The notes: generated by a model from the sequence alone, not told the origin. Positions 7,598-16,792 are shown, numbered from the stretch's first letter. The stretch: DNA of 64,000 nucleotides from an uncultured Spartobacteria bacterium (GCA_937960895.1 CALCJD010000119.1:50952-114951), one strand, 5' to 3'. Numbers and translations: made by a program.

Positions 7598-9421
7598 TTG
7601 CGACGTCTGTCCGCCGGCGCTAAATCAAAAGCCGACGTGTTCACCAATATCGCCGCCTACAAATTCGCGCCGCTCGCCGATCTCAAACCGCTGCGGGACA
7701 ACCTGCTGGCCTTCTGCCGATCCCGTTCGCTGCGCGGCACCATTCTTCTCAGCACCGAGGGCATCAACCTGTTCGTGGCCGGACAGGCGGCCGCCATCGG
7801 GGAATTGCTGGCGGAGTTGCGCCGCATCAAGGGCCTCGGGGACCTGACCCCCAAATACAGCGAAAGCGCCGCCCAGCCGTTCACGCGCATGGTCGTGCGC
7901 ATCAAAAAGGAGATCATCGCCTTCGGCGTGGAAGGAATCGATCCGGCGCGGCACACCTCGCCCAAGCTGCCCGCCCCAACTCTCAAGCAATGGCTCGACG
8001 AGGGACGGCCGGTGACCCTGCTCGACACCCGCAATGATTACGAAGTGCGGCTCGGAACGTTTCGCGGAGCGCGCACCCTCGGGATCCGTCATTTCCGGCA
8101 ATTCCCCGAAGCGGTGCACACGCTTCCCGAGGAACTGAAGGAACAGCCCATCGTCATGTTCTGCACGGGCGGCATCCGCTGCGAAAAAGCCGGACCCTAC
8201 ATGGAACGCGCCGGCTTCCGCAGTGTCTTCCAGCTCGACGGCGGCATTCTGAAATATTTCGAGGAATGCGGCGGCGCACATTACGACGGGGAGTGTTTTG
8301 TTTTTGACCAGCGGGTGGGCGTGGATCCCGCGCTGCGCGAAACACCCACCGCCCAGTGCTTTGCCTGTCAGTCCCCGTTGGACGAGCGGGAACAGCGGGA
8401 TCCGCGTTATGTGCCCGGTTCCTCGTGTCCGCATTGTTACGATCGCCACATCCGACGGTCCGCCGGGCTTCTCGCCAAACGCAACGCCGCCTTCCTGGCC
8501 CTGAACGATCCTCTGCCCGGCGCGGAGCCCTACGAAAACCGCCGGCCGTTGAAAGTTCCGGCCACCCATGACGGCCGGCCCCTCATCGACCTGCTCAGCG
8601 ACGTGTTTGCCCATGTTCCCCGCGGAACGTGGGAATCCGCCTGCGGCGCGGGACGTTTTGTGGACGCGCTCGGCCGGCCGCTCACCGCCATGTCGGTCCT
8701 CAAGGCCGGCGAGCGTTGTTATCATGTCGAACCGCACACCGTCGAACCTCCGGTCGACGCCCGCGTGCGTGTCCTTCATGAGGACGAGGCCCTCATCGTC
8801 CTCGACAAGCCGGCCCCGCTGCCCATCCATCCCTGCGGGCGCTACAACCGGAACACGCTCCAGCATCTGCTCAATCTGGTTTATGCGCCCATGAAACCGC
8901 GGCCCGCGCACCGGCTCGACACCAACACCACCGGATTGGTCGTCTGCAGCCGCACGCGGAAATTTGCCCGCGAACTGCAGCCGCAATTCGAAAACGGCGA
9001 GGTCCGAAAAACCTACCTCGCCGAGGTGCTGGGCCGCCCGGCCGAGGACACCTTTGCCTCCGACGCGCCCATCGCCGGCAAGCCCGGGGAAATCGGGTCG
9101 CGAACCACCGATGAAACCCACGGACTGCCGGCCCGGACGGAATTCCGCGTGCTCGCGCGGCGTCCGAACACCACGCTGCTCGAAGTGCGTCCCCTCACCG
9201 GCCGGACGAATCAAATCCGCGTGCACCTCTGGCAACTTGGGCTTCCCATCTGCGGCGATCCCGCCTATCTTCCCGGCGGCCGGCTGGGCGGGGCGATGAG
9301 CCTCACTCCCGGCGATCCGCCCATGCATCTTCATGCCTGGCGGCTCGCGTTTCGCCATCCCCTTACCGGGGAAACGGTGACCTACGAAACCGAACCTCCC
9401 CCCTGGGCAGCTGAGAAATGA
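7598..9421 (+). CDS. Fused tRNA U34 hydroxylase (TrhO, rhodanese) and RluA-type pseudouridine synthase
   Basis: A 607-residue protein that joins two RNA-modification enzymes. Residues ~14-300 match TrhO/YceA: an N-terminal domain (AAYKFAPLADL, GTILLSTEGIN), a rhodanese domain with LLDTRNDYEV and the active-site loop CTGGIRC (189-195), and a Cys-rich tail (CFAC at 254-257, CPHC at 277-280). Residues ~320-600 match RluA: a possible S4-like segment, then VLDKPAPLPIHP, HRLDTNTTG with catalytic Asp 441, and GRTNQIRVH (535-543). TrhO makes 5-hydroxyuridine at tRNA position 34; the uridine target of the second half is unknown. The TTG start at 7598 has GGAG 6 bases upstream; GTG 7637 is an alternative. 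The stop overlaps the next ATG (ATGA). Confidence 0.88.
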   Translation: MRRLSAGAKSKADVFTNIAAYKFAPLADLKPLRDNLLAFCRSRSLRGTILLSTEGINLFVAGQAAAIGELLAELRRIKGLGDLTPKYSESAAQPFTRMVVRIKKEIIAFGVEGIDPARHTSPKLPAPTLKQWLDEGRPVTLLDTRNDYEVRLGTFRGARTLGIRHFRQFPEAVHTLPEELKEQPIVMFCTGGIRCEKAGPYMERAGFRSVFQLDGGILKYFEECGGAHYDGECFVFDQRVGVDPALRETPTAQCFACQSPLDEREQRDPRYVPGSSCPHCYDRHIRRSAGLLAKRNAAFLALNDPLPGAEPYENRRPLKVPATHDGRPLIDLLSDVFAHVPRGTWESACGAGRFVDALGRPLTAMSVLKAGERCYHVEPHTVEPPVDARVRVLHEDEALIVLDKPAPLPIHPCGRYNRNTLQHLLNLVYAPMKPRPAHRLDTNTTGLVVCSRTRKFARELQPQFENGEVRKTYLAEVLGRPAEDTFASDAPIAGKPGEIGSRTTDETHGLPARTEFRVLARRPNTTLLEVRPLTGRTNQIRVHLWQLGLPICGDPAYLPGGRLGGAMSLTPGDPPMHLHAWRLAFRHPLTGETVTYETEPPPWAAEK

Positions 9422-12201
9422 TATTACACAAAGGCCAGCGGTGGATCAGTGAAACGGAACCCGAACTCGGCGTGGGGGTCGTCGTGGATGTCGCCCCCGG
9501 CCGCGTCTTCCTCCTCTTCCGCGCCACCGGTACCCTGCGCCAGTACGCCACCGGATCGGCCCCGATCAAACGCGTGGAATTCCGCGCCGGCGACACGATC
9601 CGGATTCATGACGGATCCTCCCTCGCCGTCGAACGCGTGGAAACCCGCGACGGCATTCTTGTTTATTGCGGGGAAGGACGCGAGGTGCCCGAAACCGAAC
9701 TCTCCGACACGCTCAGTTTCTGCAAGCCGGAGGACCGGCTGTTCGCCGGCCAGGTGGACGGCAACGAAACCTTCGAGCTCCGCCTGGAGGCGCTGCGCCG
9801 CCGCCACCAGATTCGTCACACTCCGGTGCGCGGCCTGATCGGCGCCCGGATCGAACTCATCCCCCACCAGCTCTACATCGCGCACGAGGTCGCCGGACGC
9901 GTGCTGCCGCGCGTCCTCCTCGCCGATGAAGTCGGGCTCGGAAAAACCATCGAAGCCTGCCTCGTGGTGCACCGTCTGCACCGCAGCGGACGCGCCGGCC
10001 GCATTCTCATTCTGGTTCCCGAACCGCTCGTTCACCAGTGGTTCGTCGAACTCCTGCGCCGCTTCAATCTTCGCGCCAGCATCTTCGACGAGGAACGCTG
10101 CACCGCCATCGAAGCCGGGGACCCCGGGGCCAATCCGTTCCTCGATGACCAATTGATTCTTTGTCCGCTTTCACTGATCGCGGAAAACCCCGCCCGCGGC
10201 GACCAGGCCGTGGCGGCGGGATGGGATCTGATTGTCGTGGACGAGGCCCATCACCTCGCCTGGAGTCCCGAAGGGGCCAGTCCGGAATACACCATCGTGG
10301 AACGGCTTGCCGCCTCCGCGCCGGGTGTCATTCTGCTCACCGCCACGCCGGAACAACTCGGGGCCGAGGGGCATTTCGCCCGCCTGCGCCTTCTCGATCC
10401 CGATCGCTACAGCGATTTCGCCAGCTTCCGCAAGGGCCGCGACGAATATCAAAAGGCCGCGCGGGTGGCCGGCCGGTTGATGGACGGCAAATCCCTCACC
10501 GCCGCGGACACCAAGACGCTCGGCCAACTCTGCCAGGCGGACCCGGACCGGTTGAAAAATCACCTCGCCGCCCTGAAAGCCGGCGACGCCTCTGCGCGCG
10601 AGGCCCTGCTGGAGGAACTGCTCGACCAGCATGGTCCGGGCCGCGTGATGTTCCGCAACACCCGCGCCGCCATCAGCGGGTTCCCCAAACGCAGGGTTCA
10701 TCTCATTCCGCTGGCCGCCGAACCCCGCCTCGCCTCGGAACGCCAGACCGACAACTCCTCCGGCGGGCGTTCGTATCAGCTCGCCGGCGATCCCCGCGTG
10801 GAATGGCTGGTCGGCTTCCTGCAAAAGCGGCGCTCCGCCAAGGTGCTGCTCATCTGCCGCACCCGCGAGAAGGTTCTGGCCCTCGACGAGGCCCTGCGGG
10901 ATCGCGTGAAGATGAAGGTCGGCCTCTTTCACGAAGGTCTCACCCTCCTGCAGCGCGACCGCAATGCCGCCTGGTTTGCGGAGGAGGACGGCGCGCAAAT
11001 CCTCCTCTGCTCGGAAATCGGCAGCGAAGGACGCAATTTCCAGTTTGCCCACCACCTCGTCCTCTTCGATCTGCCGGAGGATCCCGAACTGCTCGAACAG
11101 CGCATCGGCCGCCTCGACCGGATCGGCCAGACCGAAACCATCTCGATCCACGTGCCCCTCCCGGAAGGCAGTCCGCTTGAAGTGATGGCGCGTTGGTTCC
11201 ACGAGGGACTCGACGCATTCGAAAAACCTCTCGAAGGCGGCCGGGAAATTCTTGCGCGGTTCGGGAAACGCCTTCAGGCCGTCCTCGACGGCGGTCCCGG
11301 CCTGGAGGATCTCATCCGGGAAACCCGCGAGGCCCATGCCAAAATCGTCAAGGACCTCGCTCAGGGTGAAGACCGCTTGCTGCAGATGAATTCCTGCCGG
11401 CCCGAACCGGCCCGACACATCGTCAAGCAGATCGCCGCCTTCGATGCCGACACCTCGCTCGACGATTTCCTTCTCCGCATGTTCGACCATTTCGGCGTGC
11501 ACGTGGAGGAACTTTCCGCGCGCACGTATCTGGCCGTTCCCGCCGAACTCACCACGGATGCCTTTCCCGAACTGCCGCCGGAGGGACTCACCCTCACCGC
11601 GGATCGCCACAAGGCGCTGAGCCGGGAGGAAATCGGATTCCTCACCTGGGATCATCCGCTGGTCATGAGCACGATTGACCTGCTCCTCGGCAGCGAACAG
11701 GGCAACTGTGCCTTTGGCATCCTCCGCGGGGGCAAGGACCAGAACATCTATCTCGAAGCCGTCTACGTGCTGGAGCCGGTCGCTCCGCCCGCGCTGCACG
11801 CCGACCGTTTCCTCCCGCCGACTCCGCTGCGGGTGGTCGTCGATCCCAAGGGAACGGACGTTTCAACGGAGATCGAACCCCAGGCGCTCCAACCCGGTCC
11901 GGTGTTCCAGCTCCTCGACAACGTCCGGATCAAAAACAAACTCCTCCCGGCCATGCTCGAAAAGACCCGCGAGCATGCCACGGAACGCGCCACGGCCGTC
12001 GCCCAGACCGCCGCCTCAAAAATGCAATCCCTGCTCGGCGCCGAAATCTCCCGGCTCCGCAATCTCCGCAAGGTGAACGATCACGTGCGGGAGGCCGAAA
12101 TCACCCTGCTCGAAGAACAAATGCGCGACCTGACCGCCCGGATCAAGGACGCCCCCCTGCGCCTCGACGCCATCCGGTTGATCTGGCAGACGCCGGAGTA
12201 G
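9418..12201 (+). CDS. rapA: RapA/HepA-type SWI2/SNF2 ATPase
   Basis: A 927-residue Swi2/Snf2 ATPase close in size to RapA (968 in E. coli), which recycles RNA polymerase. The N-terminal ~110 residues form Tudor-like beta structure (GQRWISETEPELGVG). Helicase motifs: DEVGLGKT (Walker A, ~170-177), VVDEAHHL (DEAH, ~275-278), LLTATP (motif III), and in the second lobe SEIGSEGRNFQFAHHLV and EQRIGRLDRIGQ (motifs V/VI). The ~350-residue C-terminal part is RapA-like. It overlaps the upstream fused RNA-modification gene by 4 bases, implying translational coupling. The RapA assignment over other Snf2 subfamilies rests on the LDRIGQ region and the C-terminal extension. Confidence 0.88.
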   Translation: MILHKGQRWISETEPELGVGVVVDVAPGRVFLLFRATGTLRQYATGSAPIKRVEFRAGDTIRIHDGSSLAVERVETRDGILVYCGEGREVPETELSDTLSFCKPEDRLFAGQVDGNETFELRLEALRRRHQIRHTPVRGLIGARIELIPHQLYIAHEVAGRVLPRVLLADEVGLGKTIEACLVVHRLHRSGRAGRILILVPEPLVHQWFVELLRRFNLRASIFDEERCTAIEAGDPGANPFLDDQLILCPLSLIAENPARGDQAVAAGWDLIVVDEAHHLAWSPEGASPEYTIVERLAASAPGVILLTATPEQLGAEGHFARLRLLDPDRYSDFASFRKGRDEYQKAARVAGRLMDGKSLTAADTKTLGQLCQADPDRLKNHLAALKAGDASAREALLEELLDQHGPGRVMFRNTRAAISGFPKRRVHLIPLAAEPRLASERQTDNSSGGRSYQLAGDPRVEWLVGFLQKRRSAKVLLICRTREKVLALDEALRDRVKMKVGLFHEGLTLLQRDRNAAWFAEEDGAQILLCSEIGSEGRNFQFAHHLVLFDLPEDPELLEQRIGRLDRIGQTETISIHVPLPEGSPLEVMARWFHEGLDAFEKPLEGGREILARFGKRLQAVLDGGPGLEDLIRETREAHAKIVKDLAQGEDRLLQMNSCRPEPARHIVKQIAAFDADTSLDDFLLRMFDHFGVHVEELSARTYLAVPAELTTDAFPELPPEGLTLTADRHKALSREEIGFLTWDHPLVMSTIDLLLGSEQGNCAFGILRGGKDQNIYLEAVYVLEPVAPPALHADRFLPPTPLRVVVDPKGTDVSTEIEPQALQPGPVFQLLDNVRIKNKLLPAMLEKTREHATERATAVAQTAASKMQSLLGAEISRLRNLRKVNDHVREAEITLLEEQMRDLTARIKDAPLRLDAIRLIWQTPE

Positions 12202-12473
12202 TCCCGGTCGGTGGGGCTCAAATGGGAGACGAACAACCCGGACGTTGGCCACTGCCAAGATTCTCCCCATTGCTTCGAAACTCCCGCCGTTCGGCCTCAA
12301 GTGCGGTCGGTGAGGTTCCCCGCCCCTGGGCGCTTGGAACCAGTTTCAAGGTCTTCCAGGCCCGAAGGAGGCCACCTCCCGCGGGCCTTCAGGTTCTCCC
12401 GGAGTTGGACAACTTCATTCCACCCCCGACAGCACGCATTTGCGGGCGGACAAAATTTGTCCTAGGGTTCGAT

Positions 12474-12890
12474 ATGTGCAACGCGATCATTCAAGAAAGC
12501 GTCACGATCAAACCCGGCCAAAAGGCAAAGGTTCTCCTGAAGGGACCGGGGGGATATTTCGAGATCGAATATACCGGGGCCGTCTTGGCCGGCTGTGCGA
12601 CCGAGGAGAAATTGAACTGGTGGAAGACGAAGGGTGAGGAAGTGCTCATCCCGGCGATGGGCTACGGGGAAAAGAACAAGTTCAACGGCAATCAGGCGTT
12701 CGGCCACCTCCCGGAAGGCTCGATGATCCGGGGAATTCTCCTGCCTCCGGAACCCGGCAGGGATTATCGGATCCTTAAAATTGTGACCCGGAATGGAGGG
12801 GAAGACGCATTGGAACGGTGGGGAAATGACCGCGTTCCCGTCGTGGTGCCGCCCGATCACGCCACCCGCAGGCGTTTTCAGCACCAATGA
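12474..12890 (+). CDS. Hypothetical protein (138 aa)
   Basis: Not recognised. The soluble-looking protein starts MCNAIIQESVTIKPGQ and contains a glycine/tryptophan-rich middle (LNWWKTKGEEVLIPAMGYGEK) and a C-terminal FGHLPEGSMIRGI segment. No signal peptide or membrane helix is seen. The frame is open further upstream to 12222, but those residues are compositionally like non-coding sequence; ATG 12474 begins the region with protein-like composition. It lies alone between rapA and the tRNA gene. A weak leader with TTGTCC/TAGGGT-like elements precedes it. Confidence 0.55.
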   Translation: MCNAIIQESVTIKPGQKAKVLLKGPGGYFEIEYTGAVLAGCATEEKLNWWKTKGEEVLIPAMGYGEKNKFNGNQAFGHLPEGSMIRGILLPPEPGRDYRILKIVTRNGGEDALERWGNDRVPVVVPPDHATRRRFQHQ

Positions 12891-12977
12891 GGTGCCAATA
12901 AAAATCGCCGTCGGGCGCATTCCAGGGACCTCCCCGTTTCCCCTCGCAGTATTCGCTCAACCCGCCACGCAGTTGGG

Positions 12978-13052
12978 TGGCAGCGCGTACGGGACTCGAA
13001 CCCGTGCACCGGCCTTGAGAGGGCCGTGTCCTAACCTCTAGACGAACGCGCC
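12978..13052 (-). tRNA. tRNA-Glu (CTC)
   Basis: Read on the minus strand, the sequence folds into a cloverleaf. The acceptor GGCGCGT pairs with ACGCGCT (first pair G-U), the D-arm contains TCTAGAGGTTAGGA, and the anticodon loop CTCTCAA sits on a 4-5 bp GGCC stem. The anticodon CTC is at 13017-13019, reading GAG. The T-arm is ACGGGTTCGAGTCCCGT. The CCA end is encoded (TGG at 12978-12980 on the plus strand). The CTC anticodon with CCA encoded is typical of a bacterial tRNA-Glu. Confidence 0.95.
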
Positions 13053-13139
13053 TTTGAGAGGGCTGAATCTATGCCGGCCTTTCCCGACTGACAAGCGGCA
13101 ATTGCAGTTTCCGGGAGAACCAGCGTAAGTTGGGGGTAG

Positions 13140-13382
13140 ATGACGGTTTACATCAAACCCTGGTGTCCCTGGTGCATCGAGGCGGTCAACTGGCTCCGGC
13201 GTCACAACTACCGCTTCAAGACCGTGGATGTCCTGACCGACCCCGCGGCCTACCGCCGGATGCGGGAGATTTCCGGGCAATCGCTGACCCCCACGCTGGA
13301 AACCTCCGACGGCAAGGTGCTGGCGGATTTTGACGTGGGACAACTTGAGAAGTTCCTGCGGGAACATAACATCACACCCTGA
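13140..13382 (+). CDS. Glutaredoxin-like protein
   Basis: An 80-residue thioredoxin-fold protein. The N-terminal MTVYIKPWCPWC carries the active-site CPWC (residues 9-12), and SLTPTLE provides the cis-proline segment (TPT). It should reduce disulfides or glutathione mixed disulfides in the cytoplasm; the partner is unknown. A G-rich segment (TTGGGGGTAG) just before the ATG may serve as ribosome binding site. The stop codon abuts the next ATG at 13383, so the two are an operon with deoC. Confidence 0.9.
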   Translation: MTVYIKPWCPWCIEAVNWLRRHNYRFKTVDVLTDPAAYRRMREISGQSLTPTLETSDGKVLADFDVGQLEKFLREHNITP

Positions 13383-14201
13383 ATGATTTCGAACCTGCTC
13401 CTGGTCCTGGGCGTGGCCGTGCTGACCGCCGCCCTGCGCACGGTGCACCATCCGTTGTTCCATCGCCTGAGCATCCTCGGGGTGGCGGGCACGTCCTTCC
13501 TGGCGGGATGGCTGCTGGGCGGGAGCGTCTGGCTGGGCGTGATTCTTGCGTTGAGCTGGCTGTTTTTGCCCTGGCTGGAAATCCTGACCCGGGTGCGCCG
13601 GATGCGGCTGCCCATCAACCGTCGTCTGGAACCCCGCACGCCCCCCGGACGAAACACCTTTCCCGGATTCGCCGAGGTCACCGAGGCCATCGAGGAATGC
13701 GGGTTTGAGCATGTCGACGACATCGGCTGGGAATATGAGGACAACCGGCATTTCTACCGGATTTCGGCCGATGCCACCCGGCGTCTCCAGGCGGCCATCT
13801 GCCTGGTGGAACAGCGGGAAATTGCGTTTTATTATCTCACCGTCACCTCGCGAACCTCCGACGGCCGCATCTTCGTGACCTGGAACTATCCGTTTTCCTA
13901 CGGCCTGAAAATCCAACCGCGGGTGAAAATGAACCGGGTCCCGGGCCAGTTGTCCTTCCGCGAAATGGTGGAGGCCCACGGGGAGTTTTTGCAGGCCGAG
14001 GGGGTCCGGACCGAAGACTGTGTGAACCAGACCCCCGAGGAAACCGTCGAGGCCATGCAGCAGGAAATGCGGATGCAGATTGTCCACAACATCGACGCGG
14101 GCCTGCTCAGACGGGACGGCGAACATTTCATCCGCTACACCGCCCGCGGCCTGTTTTTCCTCTGGATCCAATTTCTCCGCGACCTCGTCCGCAGCTTATG
14201 A
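13383..14201 (+). CDS. Hypothetical membrane-anchored protein
   Basis: Not recognised; 272 residues. Two to three hydrophobic helices fill the first ~70 residues (MISNLLLVLGVAVL, ILGVAGTSFLAGWLLGG, WLGVILALSWLFLPW). The remaining ~200 residues look like a cytoplasmic domain (EDNRHFYRISADATRRLQAAI, IFVTWNYPFSYGL). The start is contiguous with the glutaredoxin stop, and the stop overlaps the deoC start by 4 bases, so the three genes are translationally linked. The function may relate to neither neighbour. Confidence 0.7.
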   Translation: MISNLLLVLGVAVLTAALRTVHHPLFHRLSILGVAGTSFLAGWLLGGSVWLGVILALSWLFLPWLEILTRVRRMRLPINRRLEPRTPPGRNTFPGFAEVTEAIEECGFEHVDDIGWEYEDNRHFYRISADATRRLQAAICLVEQREIAFYYLTVTSRTSDGRIFVTWNYPFSYGLKIQPRVKMNRVPGQLSFREMVEAHGEFLQAEGVRTEDCVNQTPEETVEAMQQEMRMQIVHNIDAGLLRRDGEHFIRYTARGLFFLWIQFLRDLVRSL

Positions 14202-14860
14202 ACCTTGCCAAGTCCATCGACCACACCCTGTTGAAACCCGAGGCGCGCGCCGCCGACATCGAAAAACTCTGCCGGGAGGCCGTCGAGCACGACTTTTTCA
14301 GCGTCTGCGTCAACAGCTCCTGGGTGCCGCTGGCCGCCTCGCTGGTGCGCGGAACGGGGGTGGCCGTGGCGGCGGTGACCGGATTTCCGCTCGGCGCGAT
14401 GCACACGCTGGCCAAGGCCTTCGAGACCGAACGCGCCGTGGCCGACGGGGCAACGGAAATCGACACGGTGCTTCACGTCGGACGGCTCAAGCAGGGCGAT
14501 GACGCCTATGTGCTGGCGGATCTTCAGGCCGTGGTGGCCGCGGCCGGCGGCCGGGCCGTGAAGGTGATTTTCGAAACCTGTCTGCTCACCGACGCGGAAA
14601 AGCAACGCGCCTGCCGGATCTCGGTCGATGCCGGTGCCGCCTTTGTGAAAACCTCCACCGGGTTCAGCTCCGGCGGGGCCACGCTTGAGGATGTGCGCCT
14701 CATGAAACAGGCGGTGGACGGCCGGTGCGCGGTGAAGGCCTCGGGCGGCATTCGCGACCGCGCCACCGCGCTGGCCATGCTGGAAGCCGGCGCCACCCGG
14801 CTCGGCACGTCCTCCGGAGTCGCGATTCTGGCCGGGGAGACGGCGCAGGGCGGTTATTGA
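14198..14860 (+). CDS. deoC: Deoxyribose-phosphate aldolase
   Basis: A 220-residue class I aldolase that splits 2-deoxyribose 5-phosphate into acetaldehyde and glyceraldehyde 3-phosphate in nucleoside catabolism. It starts with MNLAKSIDHTLLKPEA, the family N-terminus. The Schiff-base Lys is in FVKTSTGF and the second catalytic Lys in VKASGGIRD; EIDTVLHVG contains the conserved Asp region. Length is normal. It overlaps the upstream membrane protein gene by 4 bases. Confidence 0.95.
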   Translation: MNLAKSIDHTLLKPEARAADIEKLCREAVEHDFFSVCVNSSWVPLAASLVRGTGVAVAAVTGFPLGAMHTLAKAFETERAVADGATEIDTVLHVGRLKQGDDAYVLADLQAVVAAAGGRAVKVIFETCLLTDAEKQRACRISVDAGAAFVKTSTGFSSGGATLEDVRLMKQAVDGRCAVKASGGIRDRATALAMLEAGATRLGTSSGVAILAGETAQGGY

Positions 14861-14886
14861 GCCGGAGTGGGAGGAACGCCCCGCCG

Positions 14887-15648
14887 TTATTCGGCGGGGG
14901 TGACCGTGACGGTACCCTGCATCCGGCGGGCGGGTTTGGACGACGTGAAGGGCCAGTAGGAAATCTGTCCCAGACGTTTCGGCGGAGCCGTCTGCGGCAG
15001 CCCCTGTTCCTCCCTCGCGTAATAACCCACCGAAGCGGCCACTTCCCGGCTGGTGCGCGCGGCATCAAAGGTCACACCGGACCGGACACCTTCCAGCAGG
15101 TTGGCGGCGGAACCGAGGGCGGTGACACCGCTGACAAAATACGCCGCCGTGCCGATGGCTCCGGGGGACGCATTGGAACCGCCGGTGGTTTCGATGAGCA
15201 GGAACGGCTTCGGTTTGCGCCCGGACAAATCATACACCAGAACCGTGGTGTCCATCTTGGTTCCGCCCACCCCGAACCCCACCAGGGCCCGCAGCAGACG
15301 GCTGCCTTGGTTGATCCGTTCGAAGCGGCCTTCGATCAGCCAGTAATTTCCCCGCGGCAGCGGGGCGGTGGCGGCGACGGGTTCCGCCGGCGCGATGTAC
15401 TTGGGCAGACGCTTGACCAGATTGCGGGTGAATCTTTCCTGCAGGTCGTATTTGAAGCGCTCCAGCCGCTCGCCGCTGCGGTCCACGCGGAGGGAGGGTT
15501 CGTGAAAGGTGAAGGGACGCACGAGGATTTTCTCCGGGGCGGTTTTGGGACCATTGCCGTTCAGGCGCTCCAATTTGCGCACGCTCACGGAGGCGCAGGA
15601 ACACAACGTCACACAACCTAACAACAACAGAGACAAACGGATCGGCAT
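14887..15648 (-). CDS. Lipoprotein, DUF4410-like
   Basis: Predicted outer-membrane lipoprotein of 253 residues. The signal peptide MPIRLSLLLLGCVTLCSC ends in a lipobox-like LCSC, with Cys 18 as the likely lipidated residue. The body contains VRPFTFHEPS, an LQERFTRNLVKRLPKY segment, and GNYWLIEGRFERINQGSRLLRALVGFGVGGTKMD, a pattern seen in DUF4410 proteins. ATG 15648 has the good ribosome binding site AGGGGG five bases upstream; a start at 15690 would place the signal peptide internally. The role is unknown. It is convergent with deoC. Confidence 0.78.
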   Translation of the reverse strand: MPIRLSLLLLGCVTLCSCASVSVRKLERLNGNGPKTAPEKILVRPFTFHEPSLRVDRSGERLERFKYDLQERFTRNLVKRLPKYIAPAEPVAATAPLPRGNYWLIEGRFERINQGSRLLRALVGFGVGGTKMDTTVLVYDLSGRKPKPFLLIETTGGSNASPGAIGTAAYFVSGVTALGSAANLLEGVRSGVTFDAARTSREVAASVGYYAREEQGLPQTAPPKRLGQISYWPFTSSKPARRMQGTVTVTPAE

Positions 15649-15798
15649 CGATTTCCCCCTTTGTTCCCGCAGCGCCGCATTCGTGTCCATGAAAAAAAAG
15701 GGGCTCCACCCGGCTCCCGGGTCAATCGGTGGCGTTCGGCCGTCATTCTTTGATCATTGCGATTCTCTTTTCCCCCGCGGACCCCGTATTCTGGAGTC

Positions 15799-16395
15799 AT
15801 GTTTACCGGTCTGGTTGAAGAAGTCGGCGAATGCCTCTGGTTGAGGCAGACGTCCAAATCCGTCCAGCTCACGCTTTCCGCCAAACGGATCAGCCGCGAT
15901 GTCCACACGGGCGACAGCATCGCGGTCAACGGCTGCTGCCTCACGGTCACCGCCCACAAAAAGGATCAGCTCACGTTCGACCTCCTCGAGGAGACGATGC
16001 GGGTGACCAATCTCGACAAACTCCGGCCCGGCTCCCTGGTCAATCTCGAGCGCGCCTTGGCCGCGGACGGCCGGCTCGGGGGGCATTTTGTGCAGGGCCA
16101 CGTGGACTGCACCTCGGGGCTGCTCACGTCGACCGAACGGGGCGCCGACATCAAACTCGAATTTGCGCTCCCCTCCCGGTTCGCCCGGTATGTCACCTAC
16201 AAGGGATCCATCGCCGTCAACGGCACGAGTCTCACCGTGGCGGAGGTTTCCGACAGCTCGTTTTCGGTGTGGGTGATTCCGCACACCCGGCGCCACACCA
16301 ACCTCGGCGAGTTGCGCGCCGGCGACACGGTCAACCTCGAATTCGACATCCTCGCCAAATACGCCGAACGGATCCTGGCGGGGCGGCGGGAATGA
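15799..16395 (+). CDS. ribE: Riboflavin synthase alpha chain
   Basis: A 198-residue riboflavin synthase, which dismutates two 6,7-dimethyl-8-ribityllumazine molecules into riboflavin. It opens with MFTGLVEEVG, the invariant start, and shows two lumazine-binding repeats: GDSIAVNGCCLTV with HFVQGHVD in the first (residues 1-~97), and GSIAVNGTSLTV with VWVIPHT in the second. The ATG at 15799 has TGGAG upstream. No FMN riboswitch fold was seen ahead of it, and no other rib gene is adjacent. Confidence 0.95.
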   Translation: MFTGLVEEVGECLWLRQTSKSVQLTLSAKRISRDVHTGDSIAVNGCCLTVTAHKKDQLTFDLLEETMRVTNLDKLRPGSLVNLERALAADGRLGGHFVQGHVDCTSGLLTSTERGADIKLEFALPSRFARYVTYKGSIAVNGTSLTVAEVSDSSFSVWVIPHTRRHTNLGELRAGDTVNLEFDILAKYAERILAGRRE

Positions 16396-16420
16396 GAGGC
16401 GCGGGACCCGTCAGCAACCG

Positions 16421-16792
16421 CTACTCCACAATCGCGATCTGCTCCGGAGAGGTCAGCTTGATCTGCGGGGTCTCGCCGCGGTAGAGCGTGAGCACGCCGG
16501 ACACGCGGACCTTTTTCTCGCGATACTTGTCGAAACCGTCCGGAAAGGCCTGGTAATGGTCCCGGAAAATCACGGCCACAAATCCCTGTTTGCGCGGCAT
16601 TCCCACATTGATGAAGGTGATCCCGCCATCCTGGGTCGTTCCGATTTCCGTGACCCGCCCCTCCACGGCCACATTCGTGCCGGCCTTGGCGCGAAGGGCC
16701 GTGAGATCCGTGGCATCGATGACGGATTCATCCGCCCGGACCGCCGTCATTCCCATCGCCAGGACCGTCAACAATGCCATTAACATTTTCAT
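16421..16792 (-). CDS. Exported OB-like domain protein
   Basis: A 123-residue protein with signal peptide MKMLMALLTVLAMGMTAVRA followed by one beta-rich domain (GTNVAVEGRVTEIG, ITFINVGMP, KVRVSGVLTLY, SPEQIAIVE). The pattern is OB-like and closely parallels the C-terminus of the Ser/Thr kinase at 2148-3410, including matching ends SPEQIAIV and SPDQIAIV. The start at 16792 has AGGA five bases upstream; an ATG two codons earlier is also possible. The function is unknown, and ligand-binding or envelope roles are speculation. It is convergent with ribE and divergent from the cyclase. Confidence 0.75.
   Translation of the reverse strand: MKMLMALLTVLAMGMTAVRADESVIDATDLTALRAKAGTNVAVEGRVTEIGTTQDGGITFINVGMPRKQGFVAVIFRDHYQAFPDGFDKYREKKVRVSGVLTLYRGETPQIKLTSPEQIAIVE

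Noticed and set aside
15649..15798. FMN riboswitch in front of ribE
   Set aside because: None of the RFN-element conserved stems was recognised between the genes.
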